Assembly: GCA_012267605.1 (NCBI GenBank)
Contig: JAAXGF010000397.1
Location: forward strand, 1 to 10,057
From: Alphaproteobacteria bacterium
Lineage (GTDB): Bacteria > Pseudomonadota > Alphaproteobacteria > JAAXGF01
Reading direction: 5' to 3'
DNA length: 10,057 bases
This document shows, piece after piece, positions 1 through 7,132 of this stretch. The translations under genes and the position numbers were made by a program. Each line of letters begins with the position of its first letter. Within the stretch, counting starts at the first letter, position 1. The notes under the pieces were generated by a model, which did no database searches, was not told the origin of the DNA, and saw nothing but the letters and a program-made list of their open reading frames with translations.

Positions 1-60
1 TTGAGGCACCTGGGCAGTTACTTCACCAATTTCGAATTCAGGCTGCGAAAACCCACCGGA
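1..60. other. Short non-coding edge segment
   Basis: This segment lies downstream of the PhnP-like hydrolase stop codon. I see no gene start that stays open on the minus strand: the ATG overlapping the hydrolase stop reaches a stop after eight codons. I also see no hairpin followed by a T-run. It is too short to say whether the operon continues beyond the edge. Confidence 0.4.
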
Positions 61-822
61 TCATGTCAAGACCATGCCGTCATAGCCGAGCTCAACTCCA
101 TCCGGCAATTCAGCGCATATACGATCGTAATCCATTTCATGTCCCATGTGGGTGAGAACTGTACGGCTGGGTTTGACGCGCGCGATCCACTGGCTCACGA
201 GTGCGAGACAACCATGGACCGGATTTTCGCCAGGTGACTGACAATCGACGATCCATGTCAAAACGCCGTCGAGCGCAGCGAACGCGTCGTCGTCGAATTC
301 ATTGACGTCTGTTGAATAGGCTATTGTGCCAAAACGGTATCCGAGCGTGGTCTTGCGGCCGTGACGTTGGGCAAAAGGAATTATGTCAAAGCTGCCTACT
401 GGAAATGGGCCTTCCACCGGTCGGGCGATGAGCTGCGGCTTGTACCAGCCATGGGCCACTTGCCGTGGTGAAAACGCGTAACCAAATCGCGCTTTAATGG
501 CTGCCAAATCCTCCGCCCGGCCAAAAGCGTCAAGCGGGTGATCAATAACGCGATTGACAAGGCGCAAATCGTCAATCCCATGGGTGTGATCGGCGTGATC
601 GTGTGTGAAAAGGATAGAATCCAAGCGGTCTATCCTAGCATCGAGAAGCTGTGCCCGCAAATCGGGAGACGCATCTACCAAGAGACAGGTGTCCGCATCT
701 TCGACGAGGACTGAGGCGCGTCGTCGTTTGTTGCGGGGGTTTGACGAGCGACAGACCCTGCAATCACATCCGACGACCGGCACACCCGATGAGGCCCCGC
801 AGCCGAGAATGGTCACGCGCAT
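61..822 (-). CDS. PhnP-like MBL-fold metallo-hydrolase
   Basis: A 253-aa metallo-beta-lactamase-fold protein of the PhnP/COG1235 type, a family of cytoplasmic phosphodiesterase-like hydrolases. The dinuclear metal site is visible as THDHADH (His74, His76, Asp78, His79), His154, the acidic residue in STDVN (Asp172) and the C-terminal LTHMGHE (His225, His228). A cysteine cluster GCDCRVC (Cys19, Cys21, Cys24) matches the structural zinc site known from E. coli PhnP. The length is normal for the family. The gene starts 7 nt after the tatD stop with only a weak ribosome binding site, so it probably depends on upstream translation. E. coli PhnP cleaves cyclic ribose phosphate in phosphonate breakdown, but no phosphonate genes are present here. 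The tatD neighbourhood is the usual one in Alphaproteobacteria, so the true substrate is unknown. The family call is firm and the reaction is not. Confidence 0.9.
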   Translation of the reverse strand: MRVTILGCGASSGVPVVGCDCRVCRSSNPRNKRRRASVLVEDADTCLLVDASPDLRAQLLDARIDRLDSILFTHDHADHTHGIDDLRLVNRVIDHPLDAFGRAEDLAAIKARFGYAFSPRQVAHGWYKPQLIARPVEGPFPVGSFDIIPFAQRHGRKTTLGYRFGTIAYSTDVNEFDDDAFAALDGVLTWIVDCQSPGENPVHGCLALVSQWIARVKPSRTVLTHMGHEMDYDRICAELPDGVELGYDGMVLT

Positions 823-829
823 GGATTGC

Positions 830-1615
830 TCAAGCGCCGCGGGACGCCTTACTGAAAAGCGTAAAAAAGTTGGCTGTGGTCAATCGGCCCACTTCATCGG
901 GTGTCAAGCCGCGTAACGCGGCGATGCATTCTACGGTGTGAGTAACAAATGCGGGTTCGTTACGCTTCCCCCGTTTGGGTACCGGTGCCAAGTAGGGCGC
1001 ATCGGTTTCTACAAGCAACCTGTCGAGCGGCAAGTCCTCGACAATCGTGCGAAGAGCATCAGCCTTTTTGAACGTCAAAATTCCTGAAAGAGAGATATAG
1101 AAACCTAACGACAGAGCGGCTTCCGCCAAGTCACGGCTGGTACTAAAACAATGTATCACCCCGGGGAAAGACCCTAGCCGCATCTCATCGGCAAGAATAT
1201 TCGCCGTATCCTCATCGGCTGAACGCGTGTGCACGATGACCGGTAACCCGGTGGTACGCGCTGCAGCAATATGAGCACGGAAGCTCTCGCACTGCGCTTT
1301 TCGGGGGCTGTTGTCGTAGATATAGTCGAGGCCAGTTTCACCGATTCCGATGACCCTAGGATCCTCCGTCATGGAAATGAGCGAAGGAACGTCGAACACG
1401 GGTTCCTCCGCGACATGATGAGGGTGCACACCGACGGAGCAATAGACTCCCTCGTGCGCCTTGGCGATGGCATGGACCCGATCAAACTCGGTGAGCCTCG
1501 TGCAAATCGTTTGCATCACGGTTACACCGGCCATTCGTGCCCGCGCGATGACGCCGTCCAGCTCAGGAGCGAATTCGGAAAAATCGAGGTGGCAATGGCT
1601 GTCGACTAGCGTCAC
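830..1615 (-). CDS. tatD: TatD-family metal-dependent deoxyribonuclease
   Basis: A 261-aa TIM-barrel hydrolase of the TatD/YcfH family, which includes cytoplasmic 3'-5' DNases. All expected metal ligands are present: the DSHCH motif (His7, His9), GETGLD (Glu93), VIVHTR (His129), IHCFS (His155) and ETDAPYL (Asp205). The family signature PVPKRGKRNEP follows the last ligand. The length is typical. The start is GTG, overlapping the metG stop as GTGA (4 nt). The codons for the glycine-rich MetG tail supply a GGGGAGGGG-type ribosome binding site just upstream, so translation is very likely coupled to metG. The metG-tatD-hydrolase order is common in bacteria. It could equally be named ycfH, since the paralogues (TatD, YcfH, YjjV) cannot be separated by inspection. 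Confidence 0.95.
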   Translation of the reverse strand: MTLVDSHCHLDFSEFAPELDGVIARARMAGVTVMQTICTRLTEFDRVHAIAKAHEGVYCSVGVHPHHVAEEPVFDVPSLISMTEDPRVIGIGETGLDYIYDNSPRKAQCESFRAHIAAARTTGLPVIVHTRSADEDTANILADEMRLGSFPGVIHCFSTSRDLAEAALSLGFYISLSGILTFKKADALRTIVEDLPLDRLLVETDAPYLAPVPKRGKRNEPAFVTHTVECIAALRGLTPDEVGRLTTANFFTLFSKASRGA

Positions 1616-3168
1616 CCGCCCCCCTCCCCTGACGGAATGGACAATTCTGTAAATCGGGGAAAGACGCCGCTTGGCTCGGGTAGCAGCGTTCCCGATTCGA
1701 GCGCGCCTACGGGGCCGATGCGGGAGAACGTCCGGTCCGCCAAATTTACGGCGAGTTGATCGAGAATTTTTCCTGCCGCGGTCGGCGTTACGGGCTGGAT
1801 AACGAGCGCCAAATGGCGAATAACCTCAGCTAAAATATAGAGAACTGTGGCTGCACGGTTAGCATCAATTTTTTGCAATTTCCATGGCGCCTGTTGATCG
1901 ATGTAAACATTGGCGCTCCGAACCACACGCCAAATGTCGTCAAGCGCTTCATGGTACGCTTGCCGAAGAAAGGCGTCACGCACAGGAGTGATTAGATTCT
2001 GCGCCGACCGGAGTAGCGCCTCATCGGCATCCTCCAATGGTCCAGCCAACGGCACCCGGCCATCGCAATAGCGTTGAATCATGGCCAAAACACGCTGCAC
2101 CAGATTTCCAAAGTCGTTTGCAAGATCGCCGTTCATGCGATTTACCATTGCCTGATGGGAAAAGTCGCCATCGTTGCCGAACGGTACTTCGCGCAGGAGA
2201 AAATACCTCAGCTGGTCCAAACCGTAGGTGTCAATCAAAACGAGCGGATCGATCACGTTGCCTACCGTCTTCGAAATCTTTTCGCCCTCATTGGTCCACC
2301 AACCATGGGCAAACACCCGTTTTGGCGGATCGATTTCCGCTGCCATTAGAAACGCGGGCCAAAACACAGCGTGGAAACGCAAGATGTCCTTACCCACCAT
2401 ATGAAGGCGTGCTGGCCAATATTTTTTAAAATCGGAGCTATCCGTGTGGGGATATCCGACCGCAGTCATATAGTTGGTCAGCGCGTCCATCCACACGTAC
2501 ATGATATGCGCGTCATCATCAGGAACGGGGACGCCCCAGCGAAAACTTGTGCGCGAAACGGAAAGATCAGTTAGTCCGCCGCGTACAAAACTAATGACCT
2601 CGTTGCGACGAGTCGCGGGTGCGATGAAATCGGGATTTTCATCGTAGAATGATAGAAGTCGATCCTGCCAGCGGGACAATCGGAAAAAATAGCTCGGCTC
2701 CTCAACCCATTCGACGGGAGCACCGGTGGGGGCAGCTCCGTCAATCAATTCGGATTCAGCATAATAGGTTTCGTCGCGAACGGCGTACCAACCGGCATAC
2801 GAACCCAAATATATTTGATCGCGCGCTCTTAATTCACGCCAAAGTTGTTGCGCAGCCGCTATGTGTCGGGCTTCCGTAGTGCGAATAAAATCATCGTTGG
2901 TGAAGCCAATGGCGGGGCTGAGAGCACGAAAGGGCTGCGACATTTTGTCGACGAAGGACTGCGCCGATATTCCGGCCTCCTTTGCCGCCTTTTCCACCTT
3001 CTGCCCGTGTTCGTCCGTACCTGTAAGAAATTTGACATCGTCTCCATCCAGGCGGAGAAATCTGGCCAACGCATCACACGCGAGTGACGTGTACGCGTGC
3101 CCGATATGCGGCTTGTCATTCACGTAGTAAATTGGGGTTGTGAGATAGTAGCTTTGGGTTGTCGCCAT
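1612..3168 (-). CDS. metG: Methionine--tRNA ligase (short form)
   Basis: Methionyl-tRNA synthetase, 518 aa, a cytoplasmic class I enzyme that charges tRNA-Met. The N-terminal Rossmann domain carries HIGH at residues 21-24 and TGTDEHGQK near 50-57. The second catalytic motif is KISKT at 297-301, a variant of KMSKS. The connective region around residues 125-160 has no cysteines, so this is the type without a zinc knuckle. The protein ends after the anticodon-binding helical domain (about 335-500) and lacks the C-terminal EMAP/Trbp111-like domain, as is usual for the roughly 510-520-aa alphaproteobacterial enzyme. It starts with ATG 9 nt after the holB stop and has only a short AGG ribosome binding site. 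Its 3' end overlaps tatD. Identification is certain. Confidence 0.98.
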   Translation of the reverse strand: MATTQSYYLTTPIYYVNDKPHIGHAYTSLACDALARFLRLDGDDVKFLTGTDEHGQKVEKAAKEAGISAQSFVDKMSQPFRALSPAIGFTNDDFIRTTEARHIAAAQQLWRELRARDQIYLGSYAGWYAVRDETYYAESELIDGAAPTGAPVEWVEEPSYFFRLSRWQDRLLSFYDENPDFIAPATRRNEVISFVRGGLTDLSVSRTSFRWGVPVPDDDAHIMYVWMDALTNYMTAVGYPHTDSSDFKKYWPARLHMVGKDILRFHAVFWPAFLMAAEIDPPKRVFAHGWWTNEGEKISKTVGNVIDPLVLIDTYGLDQLRYFLLREVPFGNDGDFSHQAMVNRMNGDLANDFGNLVQRVLAMIQRYCDGRVPLAGPLEDADEALLRSAQNLITPVRDAFLRQAYHEALDDIWRVVRSANVYIDQQAPWKLQKIDANRAATVLYILAEVIRHLALVIQPVTPTAAGKILDQLAVNLADRTFSRIGPVGALESGTLLPEPSGVFPRFTELSIPSGEGGG

Positions 3169-3177
3169 TCGCGGTAC

Positions 3178-4260
3178 CTAAAATCGGTTTGGATTGCAAT
3201 TCATTGGATCATCCCCCTCGAGGCAATCGAATAGACTGAGCAGGACCTGTTTGCGATCGAGCAAGAAGGATTCTGTTTGGGCCGTAAGGCGAACGGCTTT
3301 TTCCCAAAGGTTCAACCATCGATCAAGTCCCTCCCGCCTAGCGGCGAGGCGATTTACCAGAACGTCTTCCTCGGATAAGCCGGTCACCGAATGATCGTCC
3401 GTTGCTATGACCCGTATGAGGCGAACCAACCAAGAGGCAAAGAGCTCTAAGAACATCCGGAAACTATCTTCTCCGCGCGAACTTGAAATACGATCCGCGA
3501 ATTCGTGTGCGGCAGCAGTGTCAAGGCATGGAAGATTTGCAAATAATGACAACATTTCCTCGTATATGCCGAGTCCTTCTGCGTCGACCAGACGCAGTGC
3601 GTTGCCCGGACTACCGGCGGAGATTTGAGCCAACGCCATTGCTTGTTTGGGATCAAGGTCAGGGCGGTGTCTGCACAACCAAGATGACATCAACGACGCG
3701 TCGAGGGGACGCAACGCCAATATTTGGCACCGCGAGCGGATCGTCGGCAGCACCTTATGGCGACCTTCACAGGTCATCAGAATAACGGTGTTCGCGGGTG
3801 GTTCCTCGACGATTTTGAGTATCGCATTCGCAGCGTTGCGGTTCATTTTTTCGGCGCCATCGATGACCACAACACGCCATCCCGCCTCGGCGGGCGTGAG
3901 ATGCAGAAATGGCGCAACCTTGCGCGCCACCTCCACCGTAATCTCTCCGCGTCGAGTACCAGTTTGTGAATCGACGGGCCTTTCCAAGGTAAACAGGTCG
4001 GCGTGGGAACCTGCGGCCACCCGACGATATACGCTACGAGGATCGCCTTGGGGCGCGTTTTTTTCCAACAGCCGGCGCGCTAGCCGAAAGGCGAGAGTAG
4101 CTTTTCCAATGCCAGCGGGACCGGTAATAAGCCAAGCGTGGGCAAGGCGACCTTTGCCCCAACTGTCGAGGAAAATGTTTTCGGCCTCGTCGTGTCCGAT
4201 CAGCTCGGAATTGGCGCGCGGCTCGGGCGGTCCCGCCACTCGTGAAAATCCGTCAGACAT
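3178..4260 (-). CDS. holB: DNA polymerase III delta-prime subunit
   Basis: A 360-aa clamp-loader subunit of the AAA+ family. It works with DnaX and the delta subunit to load the beta clamp during replication. The sequence shows a P-loop GPAGIGKAT at 47-55, a Walker B-like VVVIDGAE at 130-137, the diagnostic LKIVEEPP at 148-155 and the SRC motif at 176-178. There are no cysteines in the 60-120 region where E. coli delta-prime binds zinc, so the zinc module is absent. I believe this is common in Alphaproteobacteria. The P-loop is better preserved than in E. coli, though delta-prime is generally not an active ATPase. The ATG lies inside the tmk 3' end (8-nt overlap), implying translational coupling. 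The tmk-holB pairing is one of the most conserved in bacteria and supports the call. Confidence 0.95.
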   Translation of the reverse strand: MSDGFSRVAGPPEPRANSELIGHDEAENIFLDSWGKGRLAHAWLITGPAGIGKATLAFRLARRLLEKNAPQGDPRSVYRRVAAGSHADLFTLERPVDSQTGTRRGEITVEVARKVAPFLHLTPAEAGWRVVVIDGAEKMNRNAANAILKIVEEPPANTVILMTCEGRHKVLPTIRSRCQILALRPLDASLMSSWLCRHRPDLDPKQAMALAQISAGSPGNALRLVDAEGLGIYEEMLSLFANLPCLDTAAAHEFADRISSSRGEDSFRMFLELFASWLVRLIRVIATDDHSVTGLSEEDVLVNRLAARREGLDRWLNLWEKAVRLTAQTESFLLDRKQVLLSLFDCLEGDDPMNCNPNRF

Positions 4261-4897
4261 CTGGCAATCCTAGCCGATCCCGCACGATTCCAAGAATATT
4301 CGCGTGAACCTCGCTTGAGACGGGACTGGCATCCACTACGGCGCAGCGCTCTGGCTCGTTTTTTGCGATGTCGAGGAAGGCTTGTCGTAACCGCCGGTGA
4401 AACCCAGGATCCATGCGCTCGTAGCGGTCTTCGCCACCGCGGTCGCGGACCCTGACCAATCCAACATCGATCGGCAAATCCAGAATTAACGTGAGATCGG
4501 GTGAAAAATCGGAGAGGATGGTCTTTTGCAGTTCGGAAACGGCGTCACGGCCCAATCCCTGAGCAATCCCTTGATAGGCCATGGAAGAATCTGTGAATCG
4601 ATCGCTGACAACCCACTGGTCGTTGGCCAGCGCGGGCCCAATTACCTTGGCCACGTGATCGCAGCGCGCAGCGAAATGAAGCAACAATTCGCACATCGGA
4701 TTCCATCGGTCCGCGGTTCCCGACACGAGCAACCGACGAATTTCCTCTGCGCCATCGCACCCGCCAGGCTCTCGCGTCTGAATGATATCAATTCCGCGAG
4801 CACGCAAGGCCTGGGTCAATAGTGCCGCTTGCGTGGATTTCCCCGTCCCCTCGCCCCCTTCCAAGGAAATGAATTTTGGTTCTGGCAAGGGGTTCAC
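4253..4897 (-). CDS. tmk: Thymidylate kinase (dTMP kinase)
   Basis: A 214-aa enzyme that phosphorylates dTMP to dTDP in the cytoplasm for DNA synthesis. The P-loop reads GGEGTGKST (14-22), followed by TREPGG (41-46), which contributes to dTMP binding. DRFTDSSMAYQG (99-110) contains the DR[FY] motif. The LID segment around 149-160 (RVRDRGGEDRYE) holds several arginines, as in the E. coli-type LID. Length and motif order are standard. The only sensible start is GTG at 4897, because an in-frame TGA lies six codons upstream. The preceding GGGG is too close to be a good ribosome binding site. It follows dacA by 31 nt and overlaps holB by 8 nt, so it is an internal member of the operon. Confidence 0.97.
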   Translation of the reverse strand: MNPLPEPKFISLEGGEGTGKSTQAALLTQALRARGIDIIQTREPGGCDGAEEIRRLLVSGTADRWNPMCELLLHFAARCDHVAKVIGPALANDQWVVSDRFTDSSMAYQGIAQGLGRDAVSELQKTILSDFSPDLTLILDLPIDVGLVRVRDRGGEDRYERMDPGFHRRLRQAFLDIAKNEPERCAVVDASPVSSEVHANILGIVRDRLGLPDV

Positions 4898-4928
4898 CCC
4901 GGATTGCGAAATTCAATGTCCCGGCACG

Positions 4929-6134
4929 CTAGGGCGCGGAAACGGGCGGACCCCAAACGAGATAGTTGACTGCCGCACGGAGTCGGCGAAACATAGTCAG
5001 TTCCTGTACGTCGGCACCAGCAAACAAGGGGATTTCAAAGCGTTCACCAGTATCCACCACAAGCTTCGCAATCTCATCACCTTGGCTAATCGGCGCCGGA
5101 ACCGGACTATCATAGACCACTTTGACAGTCATGTTGCGGCGCGCTTCCCGCGACAAGGTTAGTGTCAAATCGTTCTTGATGACCAACGGAACGGCTCCGG
5201 ATTCACCGAGCCAAACCGCAGCATCTATGACCGAATCGCCAGCGCCAAAAAGTCGGTAATTCTCAAAATTCCGAAAGCCGTGCTCTAGCAGGCGCTCCGC
5301 CTCCTTCGCACGCTGCTTGGAACTCTCGAGCCCAGCGACAACGAGGATCAGTCGCCGGTCGTTGCGTTCTGCCGATGCGGTCAGACCGTAACCCGCCTCT
5401 TCAGTGTGCCCCGTCTTTAAACCGTCGACTCCCGCCACGGTGCCTAGCAGGGGGTTTCGGTTGCGCTGTTCAATGCCACTGAAGGTAAAGCTCCGCTCCG
5501 CATAATAGGGGTAGTATTCTGGATATTCGCGGATCGTGTGGCGCGCCAAGACGGCCAGATCCCGTGCCGTCATTACATGACCCTCGCTCGGCCAACCGCT
5601 GGCGTTCTTGAAAACGCTGTCATTCAAGCCAATTTCCCTGGAATATTGGGTCATCTCCTCTGCGAATTCGTCTTCGTCACCCGAAAGCCCCTCGGCCACG
5701 ACAATGGTCGCGTCGTTGCCCGATTGAACGATGATCCCGCGGAGGAGATCACGGACCGAAACTCGCTTCCCCACCTCGACGAACATCTTCGAGCCACCCA
5801 TCCGCCAAGCTTTTTCACTGACTGGCAATGTATCATCTTGCGCGAGCGAACCATCCTTCAAACGCTGAAACACCATCACGGCGGTCATTAATTTGCTCAT
5901 TGACGCTGGAGGCATGAGATCGTCGGCGTTTTTCTCGAAGATCACGGTGCCTGTTGAATCATCCAACAATATGGCCCGCATCGCCGACGTTTCGAATGCG
6001 CGAAGGTCGACCGAGAACAAGCCCACGGCGGTCGCGTAAACCACAAGCCCAGCGACGAACGGAATTAGGTACTTCGCGTTTCTTGTACCCAAGGACTCGC
6101 TATCCACCTTGGTGCCCCCATCGGGAGTTGGCAT
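4929..6134 (-). CDS. dacA: D-alanyl-D-alanine carboxypeptidase, PBP5/6-like
   Basis: A low-molecular-weight penicillin-binding protein (peptidase family S11) that removes the terminal D-Ala from peptidoglycan stem peptides in the periplasm. Numbered from the ATG at 6134 (401 aa), the serine-peptidase triad of motifs is complete: SMSK at 78-81 (Ser78, Lys81), SGN at 138-140 and KTG at 240-242. One hydrophobic segment near 22-41 is a Sec signal or anchor, preceded by an unusually long hydrophilic N-terminus. The stretch of about 280-370 fits the PBP5 C-terminal beta domain. The last 25 residues, including MFRRLRAAVNYLVW, look like the amphipathic membrane anchor of this family. I prefer ATG 6134 because GGAAAAGGG lies just upstream; a TTG at 6149 would add five residues but is itself part of that ribosome binding site. 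It is the first gene of the tight tmk-holB-metG block. Confidence 0.95.
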   Translation of the reverse strand: MPTPDGGTKVDSESLGTRNAKYLIPFVAGLVVYATAVGLFSVDLRAFETSAMRAILLDDSTGTVIFEKNADDLMPPASMSKLMTAVMVFQRLKDGSLAQDDTLPVSEKAWRMGGSKMFVEVGKRVSVRDLLRGIIVQSGNDATIVVAEGLSGDEDEFAEEMTQYSREIGLNDSVFKNASGWPSEGHVMTARDLAVLARHTIREYPEYYPYYAERSFTFSGIEQRNRNPLLGTVAGVDGLKTGHTEEAGYGLTASAERNDRRLILVVAGLESSKQRAKEAERLLEHGFRNFENYRLFGAGDSVIDAAVWLGESGAVPLVIKNDLTLTLSREARRNMTVKVVYDSPVPAPISQGDEIAKLVVDTGERFEIPLFAGADVQELTMFRRLRAAVNYLVWGPPVSAP

Positions 6135-6138
6135 CAAA

Positions 6139-6147
6139 CCCTTTTCC
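6139..6147 (-). promoter_or_regulatory. Ribosome binding site of dacA
   Basis: On the minus strand this reads GGAAAAGGG, ending 4 nt before the ATG at 6134. Its position favours the ATG over the TTG at 6149, which would otherwise start inside this purine tract. Confidence 0.6.
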
Positions 6148-6183
6148 AAGATTAGAGATAAGATTAATCAGCATCACTAACTA

Positions 6184-6195
6184 TTTAATATTAAA
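6184..6195. promoter_or_regulatory. AT-rich palindrome in the dacA upstream gap
   Basis: TTTAATATTAAA is a perfect 12-base palindrome in the 97-nt AT-rich gap between rlpA and dacA, about 50 nt upstream of the dacA start. The gap is the only sizeable spacer ahead of the dacA-tmk-holB-metG-tatD block, so the operon promoter is expected here. I could not find a convincing -35/-10 pair. The palindrome could be an operator or simply part of an AT-rich promoter upstream region. Confidence 0.3.
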
Positions 6196-6246
6196 AGATA
6201 TCCCCAGCCGAATATCGAATTGAAGTATCCTATGGCGCACTATTGG

Positions 6247-7074
6247 CTATTCGACGACGACACGTGCATCGGGGTAACCAGCGGCCATCACCCTACTGAG
6301 CAGCCTTCCCGCCTCCTCGAGCGAAACAATCGGTCCAAGGCGCACCCGATAAAGAGACTTTTCGCCGGCGGATACGGCGGTCACTGAGGTAACACCGATA
6401 ACGGCGAGCTGATTGCTAATGGCCTGGGCGTTGTAGATGTTGCTAAACGCGCCCGCCTGTACAAAAATCCGATTCGCCGAGCCGACTTCCTGGGATTCTA
6501 TTCCTAGGGGTTCTCTGGCAACTGGTTGCGTGGCCACAGGTTGAACGGGCGCCGGTTGTGCGCTGACCGGTACGATTTCGGGCTGCTGAATGCCATTGAT
6601 CAGCTGCACGCGTACACGCGCGGTACCCTTCTTGCGAAAACCGAGCACCTCCGCGCCGCGCCGAGAGACATCGATAATCCGCCCCTTAGCGAATGGGCCA
6701 CGATCGTTGATGGTGAGATCGACGGTGCGCCCGTTCTCCAAATTGGTCACACGGACTCGACTCGGCATCGGCAAAGTCCGATGGGCCGCCGTTAGTTGGT
6801 ACATATCGTAGATGGCCCCATTTGCCGTGCGTTTGCCGTGAAAATCCGCTCCGTACCATGAGGCAATACCGGTTTCATCATACGAAGGATCGGCGGCGGG
6901 ATGATACCACACCCCAGCTACTTGATACGGCTTCCCCACCTTGAACGTACCGCCACCGTCTGTGCTTCCCGGCACAGCGCGGACCTCATCGCGCACCGAT
7001 TCCGAGCTGGTACACGCGTAAACCGTGACCAGCAAGACGGCCAGACTGAACAGCAGCTTTGTGTTACCGCCCAT
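6247..7074 (-). CDS. rlpA: RlpA-family septal lipoprotein (DPBB plus SPOR)
   Basis: A 275-aa outer-membrane lipoprotein of the RlpA family, which binds and in some species cleaves septal peptidoglycan stripped of stem peptides. The signal peptide ends in the lipobox VYAC with Cys21 as the lipidated residue. The double-psi beta-barrel runs about 66-158 and contains GIASWYGADFHGKRTANG, YDM, LTAAHRTLP and INDRGPF. A proline/glutamine-rich linker (about 163-198) leads to a C-terminal SPOR domain (about 201-275, starting RIFVQAGAF), which targets denuded glycan at the septum. In Pseudomonas aeruginosa RlpA a Glu lies 11 residues before the conserved His and is required for activity. Here His98 and Asp124 are kept but the Glu position is Ala87. 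The protein may therefore bind glycan without cutting it. It lies between mltB and dacA, both peptidoglycan genes. The ribosome binding site is weak. Confidence 0.95.
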   Translation of the reverse strand: MGGNTKLLFSLAVLLVTVYACTSSESVRDEVRAVPGSTDGGGTFKVGKPYQVAGVWYHPAADPSYDETGIASWYGADFHGKRTANGAIYDMYQLTAAHRTLPMPSRVRVTNLENGRTVDLTINDRGPFAKGRIIDVSRRGAEVLGFRKKGTARVRVQLINGIQQPEIVPVSAQPAPVQPVATQPVAREPLGIESQEVGSANRIFVQAGAFSNIYNAQAISNQLAVIGVTSVTAVSAGEKSLYRVRLGPIVSLEEAGRLLSRVMAAGYPDARVVVE

Positions 7075-7132
7075 GACCGAAATTCACCCAACCCCAATGG
7101 GATGTCAACCACCAACAAGACGGTCAGCGAGA

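Noticed and set aside
1..237. A 78-codon plus-strand open frame at the left edge, TTG start
   Set aside because: It overlaps the 3' end of the MBL-fold hydrolase on the opposite strand, and its translation resembles nothing known.
2037..2429. A 130-codon plus-strand open frame opposite metG
   Set aside because: It is antisense to the methionyl-tRNA synthetase catalytic core and overlaps another equally featureless plus-strand frame. It is a shadow.
3647..4273. A 208-codon plus-strand open frame opposite holB
   Set aside because: It lies entirely antisense to a well-supported DNA polymerase III subunit gene. Its product is rich in Arg, Ser and Pro with no recognisable domain, which is typical of a shadow frame in GC-rich coding DNA.
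5538..5891. A 117-codon plus-strand open frame opposite dacA
   Set aside because: It is antisense to the catalytic domain of the carboxypeptidase, with no ribosome binding site and no domain features.
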